From assembly GCF_010548375.1 (NCBI RefSeq), contig NZ_JAAGLY010000003.1, positions 620,001-684,000 of the forward strand: a DNA stretch of 64,000 nt. The letters are read 5' to 3'. Positions 34,757 through 44,649 of the stretch are shown here, one piece after another. The translations under genes and the position numbers were made by a program. The notes under the pieces are model-generated. The model saw nothing but the letters and a program-made list of their open reading frames with translations, was not told the DNA's origin and made no database searches. Position 1 is the stretch's first letter. Every line of letters starts with the position of its first letter. This stretch comes from Streptomyces sp. SID13726 (GTDB lineage: Bacteria > Actinomycetota > Actinomycetes > Streptomycetales > Streptomycetaceae).

Positions 34757-34768
34757 CGCGCGCCGGGT

Positions 34769-36469
34769 TCAGCTGTGGTCGTGGCCCAGCGGGTCGCCCT
34801 CCGTCTCGGTGCCGGGGCCCGGGCCGACCTGGATGCCGAAGTCGCCGTCGTACTTCTTGTGGCCCTCGATCACGGCGAGTTCGACGGCCTCGGAGCCCAT
34901 CTCGCCGCGCACGATGACCGGGTCCCTGCGCAGGTCGCGCATGAGGGCCACGCACATGCCGATCATCACCAGGACGAAGGGCGCGGCGGCCAGGATCGTG
35001 AGGTTCTGGAGGCCGGTGAGGGCGTCGCCCTGGCCGCTGCCGACGAGCAGCATGATGGCGGCGACGGCTCCGGTGACCACGCCCCAGAACACGACGACGA
35101 ACCGGCCGGGTTCGAGGGCGCCCCGCTGGGAGAGCGTGCCCATCACGATGGACGCGGCGTCGGCTCCTGAGACGAAGAAGATGCCGACCAGGATCATCAC
35201 CAGCAGGCTGGTGGCGGTCGCGATGGGGAACTCCTGGAGGACGGCGAAGAGTTGGCCCTCGGGGGTGTCCTCGCCGCCGAGCGCGCCGCCCTCCTTCAGC
35301 TTCATGGCCGTACCGCCGAAGATCGCGAACCAGACCAGGCTGACGGTGCTGGGCACGAGGATGACACCGCCGACGAACTGGCGGATGGTGCGGCCGCGGC
35401 TGATACGGGCGATGAACATGCCGACGAAGGGCGTCCAGGAGATCCACCACGCCCAGTAGAAGACGGTCCAGCTGCCGAGCCAGTCCGCGACGCCCTTGCC
35501 GCCGCTGGCCTCGGTGCGGCCCGCGAGCTCGGGCAGGTCGCCGAGGTAGGAGAAGATCGAGGTGGGCAGCAGGTCCAGGACGATGATCGTGGGGCCCGCG
35601 ACGAACACGAACACGGCGAGGATCAGGGCGAGCACCATGTTGGTGTTGGACAGCCACTGGATGCCCCGCTCGATGCCGGAGACAGCCGAGGCGACGAAGG
35701 CCAGGGTCAGCACCGCGATGATGGCGACGAGCAGTCCGGTGCTGACGTGGTCCATCCAGTCCAGTTCCTGGAAACCGGAGCCGATCTGGAGGGCGCCGAG
35801 GCCGAGGGAGGCCGCGGAGCCGAAGATCGTGGCGATGATCGCGAGGATGTCGATCACCCGGCCCGCGGTGCCGTTCGCGTGCTTCTCGCCGATCAGCGGG
35901 GTGAAGACCGCGCTGATGGTCTGGCGCCGGCGCTTGCGGAAGGTGCTGTAGGCGATGCCGAGTCCGACCACCGCGTAGATCGCCCACGGGTGCAGCGTCC
36001 AGTGGAAGAGGGTCGTCGCCATCGCCGTCTCCATGCGTTCACCGGAGCCGGCGGGGTTCGTGCCCGGGGGCGGGGTCGTGTAGTGCGAGAGCGGTTCGCT
36101 GACGCCGTAGAACATCAGGCCGATGCCCATGCCCGCGCTGAACATCATCGCGACCCAGGACACGGTCTTGAACTCGGGTTCCTCGCCCTCGTCGCCGAGG
36201 TGGATACGGCCGTAGCGGCTGATCGCGAGCCAGAGCGCGAAGACCACGAAACACGAGGCGGCCAGCATGAAGGCCCAGCCGCCGTTGTGGATCAGCCCGT
36301 TGAGCATGGTGGTGGAGACGTCCTCCAGCGAGTCCGTCGCCGCCCAGCCCCAGATCACGAAGGCCACGGTGACGGCGGCGGTGACGCCGAACACCACCCG
36401 GTCGGTCTGCTGGCCGAGAATGCCCGCGGGGCCTTCCCGGCCGCCTCTCTTCTTCACGTCTTCAGTCAT
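34769..36469 (-). CDS. BCCT-family betaine/choline/carnitine transporter
   Basis: The 566-residue secondary transporter has twelve predicted membrane segments. The family signature WTVFYWAWWISWTPFVGMFIARISRGRT and GMGIGLMFYGVSEPLSHY are clear. It imports osmolytes such as glycine betaine, coupled to Na+ or H+. I use ATG 36469 (GGAAGG 8 nt upstream) rather than GTG 36478. The C-terminal extension of about 45 residues is acidic and Gly/Pro-rich. It converges with the DAAO-like gene with a 12-bp gap. Confidence 0.94.
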   Translation of the reverse strand: MTEDVKKRGGREGPAGILGQQTDRVVFGVTAAVTVAFVIWGWAATDSLEDVSTTMLNGLIHNGGWAFMLAASCFVVFALWLAISRYGRIHLGDEGEEPEFKTVSWVAMMFSAGMGIGLMFYGVSEPLSHYTTPPPGTNPAGSGERMETAMATTLFHWTLHPWAIYAVVGLGIAYSTFRKRRRQTISAVFTPLIGEKHANGTAGRVIDILAIIATIFGSAASLGLGALQIGSGFQELDWMDHVSTGLLVAIIAVLTLAFVASAVSGIERGIQWLSNTNMVLALILAVFVFVAGPTIIVLDLLPTSIFSYLGDLPELAGRTEASGGKGVADWLGSWTVFYWAWWISWTPFVGMFIARISRGRTIRQFVGGVILVPSTVSLVWFAIFGGTAMKLKEGGALGGEDTPEGQLFAVLQEFPIATATSLLVMILVGIFFVSGADAASIVMGTLSQRGALEPGRFVVVFWGVVTGAVAAIMLLVGSGQGDALTGLQNLTILAAAPFVLVMIGMCVALMRDLRRDPVIVRGEMGSEAVELAVIEGHKKYDGDFGIQVGPGPGTETEGDPLGHDHS

Positions 36470-36557
36470 CTGCGGCACCTTCCCCTGGGGCGGTGGATAC
36501 GCCGGTTTTCACACAGTTCCCCAGGACCTACCACAGGTGCCGCAGATCTCGACCGAT

Positions 36558-37799
36558 TCAGCAGCCGGTGTCGGGCTCCGCGGCCGTGAGGTGGTACGGG
36601 GCACGTGCGTCGAGGAGCAGCGGGACGAGGGCGCGCAGAGGCTGCCTCAGCGGCACGTAGGTGCCCTCGGTCCGCACTCCGTGCAGGGCGAGTTCGTCCT
36701 TCACCTCCGTGTACTGGGCGTCGGTGAGCCGGTAGCCGCAGGGCGGGTCCTGGATCACCTCGGCGGGTTCGGGCGGGTCGTTGTCGGCGCCGCCGAGATA
36801 GACCGGGCCGGTGCCTGGCCGGTGACGGGCCTCGGTGGTGGCCTTCTCGATCCGGCCGCGACGCTCGTCGGTGAAGCCGAACAGGCCTTTCAGGGCGGCC
36901 AGTTGGGAATCGACCCGGCGCCGGTTGTTGGCCGCCTCGCCGGTGGCGGCGAGCGGCTCGACGCGGCTCTCGATCAGCAGGCCGATCGCGTGCTTGACGC
37001 CGGACATGTTCCGCAGGATGCGTTCCTGGCCGTCACCGGCGACCTGTCTGATCGGGTCGCCGGTGACCGGGTCGGTCCAGATGCCGTACGTGCCGGTCGT
37101 GTAGCCGGACTTCCGCGCGGCGGGGCGCACGTACGCCTGGGACAGGGTCTCGGCCTCGTCGTGGACGGCCTCGTCGGTGTTGAGGTTGCGGGGCCAGAGG
37201 TCGAAGAGGTCCTTGTCGTAGTAGGGCGGGGTGGCGCCGTACTCGTGCAGGTCGTAGATGACGTCCGGCTGCCGGTCGCGGACGACCGCCGCCATGGCGC
37301 GGGCCTCCGCGGTGGCCAGGGCCAGGTGGTCGCGGTTGATGTCGACGCCGTCGCCGTTGCCTCGGGTGTCGGCGGCCCGGCCGTCCGGGTTGGCGGTGGG
37401 CACGACCAGCACGGTGGTGCGGTCGAGGAAGCGCCGGGTGCGGGCGTCCTTCGCGTAGGCCAGGTCGCGGATCTTGGTGAGACAGGCCTCGCGGCCGGAG
37501 GGCTCGTCGCCGTGCTGGCTGCACACGAGGAGGACCTTGGTGGGGGCGTGGCGGGCGCCGACCTGGACGAGCCGGAGGGGACGGCCCTGTTTCGTCGTAC
37601 CGATGCGGTCGACGGAGACCCGGGGGCTGCCCCGGTCCACGGCCGCCAGGAAGTCCCGCTCCTCGGTCTCCCCCGTCCAGCGGGCCCCCGCCGACTTCTC
37701 GAAGCCGGTGCGGGGCGGCTTCTCCGTGGCCGCGAGCGCCGGGGTCGCCGTGACGAGGAGGGCCGTGGCGGCGGCCGCCGTCGTGAGTGCCCGGATCAT
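36558..37799 (-). CDS. Secreted M14-family zinc carboxypeptidase
   Basis: The product has 413 residues with a Sec signal peptide ([24 protein letters not shown]). Zinc ligands appear in [12 protein letters not shown] (HxxE) and DLHEYG, and the catalytic Glu is probably in GLLIESR. Such exported peptidases cleave C-terminal residues from peptides or peptidoglycan stems. The ATG at 37799 overlaps the stop of the X-Pro peptidase gene (ATGA), so the two secreted peptidases are co-translated. A C-terminal region after residue 300 is not part of the core M14 fold. Confidence 0.88.
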   Translation of the reverse strand: MIRALTTAAAATALLVTATPALAATEKPPRTGFEKSAGARWTGETEERDFLAAVDRGSPRVSVDRIGTTKQGRPLRLVQVGARHAPTKVLLVCSQHGDEPSGREACLTKIRDLAYAKDARTRRFLDRTTVLVVPTANPDGRAADTRGNGDGVDINRDHLALATAEARAMAAVVRDRQPDVIYDLHEYGATPPYYDKDLFDLWPRNLNTDEAVHDEAETLSQAYVRPAARKSGYTTGTYGIWTDPVTGDPIRQVAGDGQERILRNMSGVKHAIGLLIESRVEPLAATGEAANNRRRVDSQLAALKGLFGFTDERRGRIEKATTEARHRPGTGPVYLGGADNDPPEPAEVIQDPPCGYRLTDAQYTEVKDELALHGVRTEGTYVPLRQPLRALVPLLLDARAPYHLTAAEPDTGC

Positions 37800-39781
37800 C
37801 GGGCCTCCCGCGGGACGCGCTGCGTGGTGCGCGGGGCCCGGACGCCGTCGAGCGGCGTGGCCTTGTCCGGTACGACGGTCTCGGCGCCCTTCGTGGCGTG
37901 CGCGAACGCGGACGCGCCGCCGACCAGCGGGACGCGGGCCGAGGTGCGGGACAGGTCGACGGTGAGCGTGGGCTTGGTGGACGGCGGGTCGATGAGGTCC
38001 TTGTCGGTGCCCGCCACGATCAGGGCGAGACGGTGGCCGGCCGGGACGACGTGGTCCGTGGTGCCCAGGTCGAGGGTGATGGTGTAGGCCCTGCCCGGGG
38101 TGAGCGGGACGCCCTTGCGGTCCGAGGCGTAGTTCCCGAGGTCGGCCCAACCACGGCTGACGACCGTGTAGTCGACGGCGGCGGTCTGCGCCCGGGTCTC
38201 CTTGAAGCAGGCGCTGTCGCCGGTGGTGCTGAAGCCCCAGCAGGTGCGGTCGGTGAGCGTGGTGATGCCCTCGCCGCCGGCCGCGTAGTCACGGATGGTG
38301 TCGGGGCCGAGGTCCACGAGCACGGCGGAGAGGTGGGCCGTGGAGGTGGTCGGGGTCGCCGTGACGGTCACCTTCGAGGCTCCGGAGAGGCGGAGGTCCT
38401 TGCTCAGGGTGCCGGTGGTGAAGCCCGCCTTGCCCGGGGTCGAGGTGTCGATCTGCGCGGCCCAGTCGGTCTCGCTCAGCGCCGGGTCGTCGGTGAAGGT
38501 CTCGGTGCCCTTGGCCTTGCCGAGGCCGAGGGTGCCGACGCCAGGCTGGGAACCCTTCGCGGGGCGCAGCGTGGCCGCGGAAGTGCCGCGCGGGGGCCAG
38601 GACTTGGAGGTGACCCACTGGTCGGGGTGGCGTTCGATGTCGGCCATGGGCTCGCGGTCGATGCCGTTGTCGTAGCCGAGGAGTTCGTGGTCGAACCAGC
38701 GGTGCAGGGTGTTCACCCACTCCGCGCGCCGGAAGTCGAACGGGTCGACGTGGCCGGTCTGGGAGAGCCAGATCTTGCGCTCGACGCCGTTCTTCGCGAG
38801 GGCGTCCCACCACGGGCCGAGGTGCTGGAGACGGACGTTGAGGTCCTGCATGCCGTGCACCGCGAAGACGCTGGCCTTGACCTTCTTGGCGTCCTTCACG
38901 TAGTCGCGCTCGGTCCACAGCGGGGTCCGGTCGCCGGTGCGGGGCGCCTGGTCGACGAGTTTCTGCTGGACTGCGGCGCACCTGGCGCGGGCGTCGGGGC
39001 TGTCGACGTAGTCGGAGAGCCAGTCGGGGCCCGAGTCGTAGAGCGGAGCGCCCTTGGAGAAGTAGTAGTCGTACCAGGTGGAGATGGCGCTGATCGGGAC
39101 GATGGTCCTCAGGCCCTCGACTCCGGTGGCGGCGACGCCGTTGGCGATGGTGCCGTCCCAGCTCTTGCCGATCATTCCGGTGCGGCCGTTGGTCCAGGTG
39201 GCCTTGGCCTTCGCGGTGCCGGTGCGGCTCGTGTAGGCGGTGGCCCGGCCATTGAGCCAGTCGACCACTGCCTTGGCGGACTGGATGTCGGAGCGGCCGC
39301 CCACGTCCACACAGCCGTCGGAGCGGTTGGTGCCGGCGAGGTCGACGCCGACGAAGGCGTAGCCGCGGGGCACGAAGTAGTTGTCGTAGAACAGCGGCAT
39401 CTGGACGACATCGCCCTGGGCGTCATACGTCTTCAGCTGGCTCTCGTTGCCGCGCCCGCAGCAGGAGTAGTAGGGGCTCGCGTCCATGATGACCGGCACC
39501 TTGCGGCCCTGCTGGGCAGCTTCGCGGGGCCGGACGACGTCGACGGCGACCCGGTCGGTCCTCCCGTCGCCGTCGCCGTCGAGGCGGGTGTCCACCCAGA
39601 CGGCCTCGCGGACGGCGTTCCCGTACGAGTAGACCGGTTGGCTCTCCCGCGTCTTCGCCGGCGCCGCCTGGGGCTGTGCCTGTGCGGTCGCGGGTGCGAG
39701 GAGGGTGGCCAGCAGGGCGGCGGTGGCCGCGGCGGCCGTCGCGAGCGGTCTCCAGATCGTGAAGCGCGTTCTTGTCGACAT
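37796..39781 (-). CDS. Secreted Xaa-Pro dipeptidyl-peptidase (S15)
   Basis: The 661-residue exported serine peptidase has a signal peptide with an Arg-rich start and hydrophobic core ([24 protein letters not shown]). The nucleophile is in [10 protein letters not shown] and the catalytic His in [13 protein letters not shown]-terminal jelly-roll domain (about 430-640: [25 protein letters not shown]) completes the X-Pro/CocE family. It removes Xaa-Pro dipeptides from proline-rich peptides outside the cell. It is divergent from the M1 peptidase gene; a 13-bp palindrome (39815-39827) lies between. Confidence 0.9.
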   Translation of the reverse strand: MSTRTRFTIWRPLATAAAATAALLATLLAPATAQAQPQAAPAKTRESQPVYSYGNAVREAVWVDTRLDGDGDGRTDRVAVDVVRPREAAQQGRKVPVIMDASPYYSCCGRGNESQLKTYDAQGDVVQMPLFYDNYFVPRGYAFVGVDLAGTNRSDGCVDVGGRSDIQSAKAVVDWLNGRATAYTSRTGTAKAKATWTNGRTGMIGKSWDGTIANGVAATGVEGLRTIVPISAISTWYDYYFSKGAPLYDSGPDWLSDYVDSPDARARCAAVQQKLVDQAPRTGDRTPLWTERDYVKDAKKVKASVFAVHGMQDLNVRLQHLGPWWDALAKNGVERKIWLSQTGHVDPFDFRRAEWVNTLHRWFDHELLGYDNGIDREPMADIERHPDQWVTSKSWPPRGTSAATLRPAKGSQPGVGTLGLGKAKGTETFTDDPALSETDWAAQIDTSTPGKAGFTTGTLSKDLRLSGASKVTVTATPTTSTAHLSAVLVDLGPDTIRDYAAGGEGITTLTDRTCWGFSTTGDSACFKETRAQTAAVDYTVVSRGWADLGNYASDRKGVPLTPGRAYTITLDLGTTDHVVPAGHRLALIVAGTDKDLIDPPSTKPTLTVDLSRTSARVPLVGGASAFAHATKGAETVVPDKATPLDGVRAPRTTQRVPREAR

Positions 39782-39814
39782 GCGCGGACGGTACTGCGGT
39801 CAACTCCCGCACAA

Positions 39815-39827
39815 AAGAGGGCCTCTT
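39815..39827. promoter_or_regulatory. Palindrome in the divergent peptidase promoter region
   Basis: AAGAGG-G-CCTCTT is a perfect 6+1+6 palindrome lying between the X-Pro peptidase and M1 peptidase genes. Its position suits a shared operator, but it is short and could be chance. No other element was assigned in 39782-39942. Confidence 0.35.
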
Positions 39828-39942
39828 GGGACCATGTCGGCCGAATGGCGATCGTGTGACAGGGGCGACCATGGACACACGCAGCTCACAGGTGGTGAAT
39901 AGGCTGCGAACAGACTTCATGCCCCCACGACTTGGAGCTTTC

Positions 39943-41445
39943 GTGCACCGCAGACTCATCGCACCGGGCGCGCTCGCGGCGGCCTCCCTGATGCTGGCGA
40001 TCCCAGCGTCGGCAGCGACCTCCTCCCCCGGCTCTCCGGGCATCGGCGACCCCTACTACCCGGACTACGGCAACGGCGGATACGACGTCTCCCACTACGA
40101 CCTGCGGCTGAAGTACCAGCCGGCGACGGACGAACTGGAGGGCACGGCCACCCTCCTGGCGCGCACCACACAGGATCTGTCCCGCTTCGATCTGGACTTT
40201 CTCCTCGACGTGAGCGAGGTGCGGGTCAACGGCTCCAAGGCGTCGTTCACCGCCTCGGGCGAGCACGAGCTGGAGATCACGCCGAGAACGCCGCTGGCCA
40301 AGGGCACCGAGATCACGGTGGTGGTCCGCTACCGCGGGGTGCCCTCCTCCAAGCAGGCGTACGGCTTCACCAGCTGGCACCGCACTCCGGACGGCGGGGT
40401 CGGGGCGAACGAGCCCGAGTCGGCCTGGTGGTGGTTCCCGAGCAACGACCACCCGCTCGACAAGGCGACCTACGACGTGTCGGTCCAGGTGCCCGACGGC
40501 AGCCAGGCGATCTCCAACGGCACGCTCCAGTCGACGAGTTCACGGCTCGGCTGGACCCGCTGGAACTGGCGGTCCGACAAGCCGCAGGCCACGTATCTGG
40601 CGACCCTGGCCGTCGGCCGGTTCGACGTCACGACCGGGACGACCGACGGCGGCATCCCGGTCGTCAACGCCTACAGCAAGGACCTCGGGGCCAACTACGG
40701 GGCCGCGCGGGCGAGCGTCGAGCGGACCGGGGAGATCGCCGACTGGCTGAGCGGGTACTTCGGGCCGTACCCCTTCGACGCGCTCGGCGGATACGTCCCG
40801 AACACGGACACCGGGTACGCGCTGGAGACCCAGACCCGGCCCTTCTACAGCCCGCGCCAGTTCGCGAACGGCTCCAACACCTCCGTGGTCGTGCACGAGC
40901 TGGCCCACCAGTGGTACGGCGACCTCGTGTCCGTGCGCGGCTGGAAGGACATCTGGGTCAACGAGGGCTTCGCCCGGTACGCCCAATGGCTGTGGTCCGA
41001 GCACGAGGGCGAGGGGACGGCACAGGAACTCGCCGACTACGTGTACGACTCGCACCCGGCCGACGACGCGTTCTGGACGGTGAAGCCGGGTGACCCCGGG
41101 CCGGAGAACCAGTTCGACATCGCCGTCTACGACCGCGGCGCGCTGGCCCTCCAGGCGCTGCGGAACGAGATCGGGGACGAGGCGTTCTTCGCGGTGCTGA
41201 AGGGGTGGCCGCAGAAGTACGCGTACGGCAACGCGTCCGTGGCCGACTTCCAGCGGTACGCCGAGGAGGTGTCCGGGCAGCCGCTGGCCGCGCTGTTCGA
41301 CACGTGGCTGTTCCAGCCGTCGAAGCCGGGGGCGCCCGCCGCGCGGGGTGCGTCGATCGCGAAGGCGTCGGAGGCGTCGGAGGCGCCGGTGCGGCCGAGG
41401 TCGTGGAAGAAGATCGCGGCGACGAACGACGTGCACGGGGAGTAG
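39943..41445 (+). CDS. Secreted M1-family metallopeptidase
   Basis: The product has 500 residues from GTG 39943 (GGAG 5 nt upstream), giving a standard signal peptide HRRLIAPGALAAASLMLAIPASAA; ATG 39919 would add eight residues. The gluzincin motif HELAHQWYGD with NEGFARY (HExxH-18-E) is intact. The N-terminal beta domain (YDVSHYDLRLKYQP) is typical, but the exopeptidase GxMEN appears as GYALETQT. It is shorter than full aminopeptidase N (about 850), matching the short secreted class. A C-terminal low-complexity stretch (ASEASEAP) precedes a basic tail. Confidence 0.9.
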   Translation: MHRRLIAPGALAAASLMLAIPASAATSSPGSPGIGDPYYPDYGNGGYDVSHYDLRLKYQPATDELEGTATLLARTTQDLSRFDLDFLLDVSEVRVNGSKASFTASGEHELEITPRTPLAKGTEITVVVRYRGVPSSKQAYGFTSWHRTPDGGVGANEPESAWWWFPSNDHPLDKATYDVSVQVPDGSQAISNGTLQSTSSRLGWTRWNWRSDKPQATYLATLAVGRFDVTTGTTDGGIPVVNAYSKDLGANYGAARASVERTGEIADWLSGYFGPYPFDALGGYVPNTDTGYALETQTRPFYSPRQFANGSNTSVVVHELAHQWYGDLVSVRGWKDIWVNEGFARYAQWLWSEHEGEGTAQELADYVYDSHPADDAFWTVKPGDPGPENQFDIAVYDRGALALQALRNEIGDEAFFAVLKGWPQKYAYGNASVADFQRYAEEVSGQPLAALFDTWLFQPSKPGAPAARGASIAKASEASEAPVRPRSWKKIAATNDVHGE

Positions 41446-41451
41446 GGCTCT

Positions 41452-41485
41452 GGAGCGGTCCCGGCCTGCGGGACGGGGCCGCTCC
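41452..41485. terminator. Bidirectional terminator between M1 peptidase and PfkB genes
   Basis: A 12-bp stem with one wobble (41452-41463 with 41474-41485, loop 10 nt) fills the 39-bp gap between the two convergent stops, ending on the last base of the PfkB stop codon. Confidence 0.75.
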
Positions 41486-42396
41486 TACCGGCTCGGGCCG
41501 CGGGTCGCGCGGGCCAGCAGTGTGTCCCTCGTGATCGCGTCGGTCCGCGTGGACGGCACGGTGCAGGCGTGGGCGCCGGCCAGCGCGCCGTAGAGGGCGC
41601 ACCTTCGCGGGGGTTCGCCGGAGAGGTGGCCGAAGAGGAACGCGGCGGCGAAGGCGTCGCCCGCGCCGTTGGAGTCGATCACGGGGGCGGGCGGGGTGAC
41701 CGGTGGGACGTGGGTCAGCGTGCCGTCCGCGAGCAGGTACGCGCCCTCGGCTCCGGCGGTGGCGACGACGATCCCGGCACGGCCGCGCCCCGCGATGTCG
41801 CGCAGGGTGCGCTCGGGGTCGGTGAGGGCGGCGGCGGACAGGAACACCACGTCGGCCGCGAGGGCGAAGGGCTCGTGGTAGGGGTTCTCGCCATCCCAGT
41901 CGTGGAGGTCGGTCGAGAGGGTGGCGCCGGTGTCCCGGAGGACGGGGAGGGCGTGGGCGCAGGGGTGGGTGATCGAGACGTGGATGTGCCGGCTCGCCTC
42001 GGCGAGGGGACGCAGGGTGTCCGCCGGGAACCGGTCGTCGGGGTGGGCCCGGCTGGTGTCGTACAGGGAGAGTCTTCTGCCGTCGGGGCCGACGAGGTTC
42101 ACGGCCCGCTTGGTGCCGGCGGGCTGGGGGACGGCGGTGAGCACGATGCCCCGGTCGCTGTGCAGGGTGCGGACCAGGTCGCCCTCGGGGTCGTCGCCGA
42201 GGAAGTCGAGGTGGTGGGTGGTCAGGCCGAGGGCGGTGAGCCCTACGGCCACGAAGTCGCCGGTCTGTCCGGCACGGGTGCGGATACCGGAGTCGATCAT
42301 GTAGCTGTCGGCGTGGGGCAGGGGCAGCTCGGGGACGTGGACGATGGTGTCCACACCGGCTCCGCCCAGCACCAGGACGTCGATGTCCTTGGTCAA
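41485..42396 (-). CDS. PfkB-family carbohydrate/nucleoside kinase
   Basis: The 303-residue ribokinase-fold kinase has an N-terminal LVLGGAGVDTIVHV, a central TGDFVAVGLTALG and the C-terminal anion-hole/catalytic DSNGAGDAFAAAFLFG. I start at TTG 42396: GGGGAG is 8 nt upstream and the TTG overlaps the stop of the macro-domain gene (TTGA), so the pair is translationally coupled. The long open frame continuing to 43953 is antisense to the permease gene. The substrate is unknown; coupling to a macro domain suggests a ribose or ADP-ribose breakdown product. Confidence 0.88.
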   Translation of the reverse strand: MTKDIDVLVLGGAGVDTIVHVPELPLPHADSYMIDSGIRTRAGQTGDFVAVGLTALGLTTHHLDFLGDDPEGDLVRTLHSDRGIVLTAVPQPAGTKRAVNLVGPDGRRLSLYDTSRAHPDDRFPADTLRPLAEASRHIHVSITHPCAHALPVLRDTGATLSTDLHDWDGENPYHEPFALAADVVFLSAAALTDPERTLRDIAGRGRAGIVVATAGAEGAYLLADGTLTHVPPVTPPAPVIDSNGAGDAFAAAFLFGHLSGEPPRRCALYGALAGAHACTVPSTRTDAITRDTLLARATRGPSR

Positions 42397-42881
42397 CTCC
42401 CGCTCTCCCCACGGTCGTAGACGGTGACCGCCAGGCCCGGCTCCACCAGTCGCCCGATGATCAGCGGCTCCACGCGGGACCACTTCCCGCCGGCCAGCCC
42501 GCACCCTATCCGCGGCATGTGCACGGACGCCCCGAGCTCGACGGCTTTCACGGCGACCTTGCGGAGGGCCGCGTCGATCGCCTCGTACCGCACGGGCACG
42601 CCCTTGCTGCCGCTTCGTGTGCCTCGCTGCCCGACCATGTTGGCCACCCACACATACGGCTCGACCCGCACGAACTGGGCGGCGCCCAGCCCGAAGTCGT
42701 TCGACGCGCGCTCCCGGTGCCAGGCCCGGTACGCGGCCTCGGGTTCGGGCCAGCGGCGCGAGACCGCGACCACGAAGCCCTTGCCCCAGCCCCCGAGGTC
42801 GTTGCAGACGTGCGCGATCAGCTTGACGCCCTTCACCGACGGGACGGTGGCGTCGCCCTGGACGTACTTGATCTCCCCCAT
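42393..42881 (-). CDS. Macro-domain protein (ADP-ribose-processing type)
   Basis: The 162-residue macro domain has IKYVQGDATVP, IAHVCNDLGGWGKGF as the ADP-ribose pocket, VANMVGQRG, and MPRIGCGLAGGKWSRV as the phosphate loop. The pattern (Q-GDAT, CN-x-GGWG, PRIG-GLAGG) resembles the OARD1/TARG1- and Poa1-like class rather than MacroD. It could hydrolyse O-acetyl-ADP-ribose, ADP-ribose-1''-phosphate or protein-linked ADP-ribose. The start is ATG 42881. It precedes and overlaps the PfkB gene. It is cytoplasmic. Confidence 0.88.
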   Translation of the reverse strand: MGEIKYVQGDATVPSVKGVKLIAHVCNDLGGWGKGFVVAVSRRWPEPEAAYRAWHRERASNDFGLGAAQFVRVEPYVWVANMVGQRGTRSGSKGVPVRYEAIDAALRKVAVKAVELGASVHMPRIGCGLAGGKWSRVEPLIIGRLVEPGLAVTVYDRGESGS

Positions 42882-42926
42882 GACCCCACCGTAGAGGCCG
42901 GCACTGACAACGGCGTCGGTCAGTGG

Positions 42927-44393
42927 TCAGTGCGTGAGGTCGGTCAGTTCGCGGTCCGTCGTGTCCGACACCCTGCGGCGGACGCCGAACCAGCCCGCGA
43001 CCAGGAGGGCCGCGATCACGGGGACCAGGAGGAGGGTCTTGCGGCCGACCTCGGGATCGTTGGCCATCATGCCGAGACAGGCCAGGAGGAAGGCGATCGT
43101 GGTGATCTCGGTGAACGGGGTGAAGGGGAGGCGGAAGGACGGGCGGGTCAGCAGGCCCGCGCGGGCGCGGCGGACGAGGACCAGGTGGCAGATCATGATG
43201 ATCACCCAGGTGCTGATGATGCCGAGGGAGGCGACGTTCAGCACGATCTCGAAGGCCCGGCTCGGCATGAGGTAGTTGAGGCCGACACCGAGGACGCAGA
43301 CGGCGCAGGTGAGCAGGATGCCGCCGTAGGGGACCTGGCTGCGGTTCATGCGGGCGGTGAACCTCGGGGCCGAGCCCGCCGTCGCCATGGAGCGCAGGAT
43401 GCGGCCCGTGGAGTACAGGCCCGAGTTCAGGGAGGACATGGCCGCCGTCAGGACCACCAGGTTCATCACGTCGCCCGCCGCCGGGACGCCGATCTTCGAG
43501 AGGACCGTGACGAAGGGGCTCTCGTCGGCCGAGTAGACCGAGCCGGGCAGGAGCAGGGCCAGGAGGACGACCGAGCCGACGTAGAAGAGGCCCACGCGCC
43601 ACATGATCGAGTTCACCGCGCGCGGGACGACCTTCTCCGGCTCCGCCGTCTCGCCCGCCGCGACACCGACCAGTTCGAGGGCGGCGTACGCGAAGATCAC
43701 GCCCTGCATGACGAGGACGACCGGCATGACGCCGTGCGGGAGGACACCGCCGTTGTCGATGATCACGCCGACACCAGGGGTCTGCCCGCCCACCTCGTGC
43801 CGCGTGGCCAGCAGGAAGATGCCGATCAGCATGAAGCCGACGAGCGTGGCCACCTTGATGATCGCGAACCAGAACTCCAGCTCGCCGAAGATCTTCACCG
43901 AGATCAGGTTCACGGCGAGGACCACGGCGAGGGCGATCAGCGCCAGCGTCCACTGCGGGATGTCGGTGAACAGGCTCCAGTAGTGCGTGTAGAGCGCGAT
44001 CGCGGTGATGTCGGCGATGCCGGTCGTCGACCAGTTCAGGAAGTACATCCAGCCGGCGACGTACGCGCCCTTCTCGCCGAGGAACTCACGCGCGTACGAC
44101 ACGAAGGAGCCCGAGGAGGGGCGGTACAGGACCAGCTCGCCGAGCGCCCTGACGACGAAGAAGGCGAAGATCCCGCAGACCAGGTAGGCGAGGGCGAGCG
44201 CAGGGCCCGCGGTGTGGAGGCGTCCTCCGGCGCCGAGGAAGAGGCCGGTGCCGATCGCGCCGCCGATGGCGATCATGTTGACGTGGCGGGCCTTGAGGTC
44301 CTTGCTGTAGCCGGCGTCGCCCGCGTCCGCGGGTACCTGGGCCGCGTCGGTGCGGGTGGCGGCCTGTGCCGAGTGCACGGCGTCCTTGCTCAC
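42927..44393 (-). CDS. APC-superfamily amino-acid permease
   Basis: The 488-residue permease has twelve predicted helices. The AAT-family signature [17 protein letters not shown] is in helix 1, and [14 protein letters not shown] and [18 protein letters not shown] match GabP/CycA-type transporters. The GTG at 44393 begins [10 protein letters not shown]; the longer frame to 44609 covers the leader. The substrate is likely a small neutral amino acid, but not certain. The leader contains a strong 12-bp hairpin, and the divergent MerR gene beside it is a likely regulator. Confidence 0.9.
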   Translation of the reverse strand: MSKDAVHSAQAATRTDAAQVPADAGDAGYSKDLKARHVNMIAIGGAIGTGLFLGAGGRLHTAGPALALAYLVCGIFAFFVVRALGELVLYRPSSGSFVSYAREFLGEKGAYVAGWMYFLNWSTTGIADITAIALYTHYWSLFTDIPQWTLALIALAVVLAVNLISVKIFGELEFWFAIIKVATLVGFMLIGIFLLATRHEVGGQTPGVGVIIDNGGVLPHGVMPVVLVMQGVIFAYAALELVGVAAGETAEPEKVVPRAVNSIMWRVGLFYVGSVVLLALLLPGSVYSADESPFVTVLSKIGVPAAGDVMNLVVLTAAMSSLNSGLYSTGRILRSMATAGSAPRFTARMNRSQVPYGGILLTCAVCVLGVGLNYLMPSRAFEIVLNVASLGIISTWVIIMICHLVLVRRARAGLLTRPSFRLPFTPFTEITTIAFLLACLGMMANDPEVGRKTLLLVPVIAALLVAGWFGVRRRVSDTTDRELTDLTH

Positions 44394-44458
44394 GGGTCGT
44401 TCCACTCTCTGGTGCGCTGCGCCCCGGCGGGTCCCGCTCGGGCTTTCGGACGTACGTC

Positions 44459-44489
44459 GGCCTGTGCCTCCTGGCGAGAGGCACAGGCC
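44459..44489 (-). promoter_or_regulatory. Strong hairpin in the permease leader
   Basis: A perfect 12-bp inverted repeat (GGCCTGTGCCTC at 44459-44470 and GAGGCACAGGCC at 44478-44489, 7-nt loop) lies 65 bp before the permease GTG. A 10-bp palindrome GACGTACGTC (44449-44458) abuts it. It could be an attenuator in the 5' UTR or an operator. No T-box or riboswitch core is recognisable. Confidence 0.5.
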
Positions 44490-44555
44490 AGGGGCTCGCC
44501 TTCCCCGCGCGGCACGGCACATGCGGTGGCACATGTCACAGAGGGGGCTTCTCGC

Positions 44556-44599
44556 CTGATCGATGCCTGAGCGACGTCTGATCGACGGATGATCGACGA
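44556..44599. repeat. Four 11-bp iterons upstream of the merR-type gene
   Basis: Four contiguous 11-bp units with consensus CTGATCGACGN occupy 44556-44566, 44567-44577, 44578-44588 and 44589-44599. The unit length equals about one helical turn, so all copies face the same side of the DNA. They sit between the divergent permease and MerR-type genes and are likely protein-binding sites. Confidence 0.7.
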
Positions 44600-44618
44600 C
44601 TGGCCGCACCGGGTGTCA

Positions 44619-44646
44619 CAGCAGTGGTGAGACAGCGATACTGCTG
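44619..44646 (+). promoter_or_regulatory. Inverted repeat over the merR-type promoter
   Basis: CAGCAGT (44619-44625) and ACTGCTG (44640-44646) form a perfect 7-bp inverted repeat spanning a -10-like GATACT (44637-44642). Transcription would begin near the ATG at 44650, implying a leaderless mRNA. Palindromes across the promoter spacer are the usual MerR operator geometry. Confidence 0.5.
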
Positions 44647-44649
44647 CAC

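Noticed and set aside
41485..43953. Reading the PfkB gene as an 822-residue fusion
   Set aside because: Upstream of 42396 the frame is out of phase with the macro-domain gene and the permease gene; only the last 303 codons show family sequence.
44394..44530. T-box or amino-acid riboswitch in the permease leader
   Set aside because: Only a single hairpin and a palindrome are present; no T-box bulge sequence or specifier loop was found, nor a known riboswitch core.
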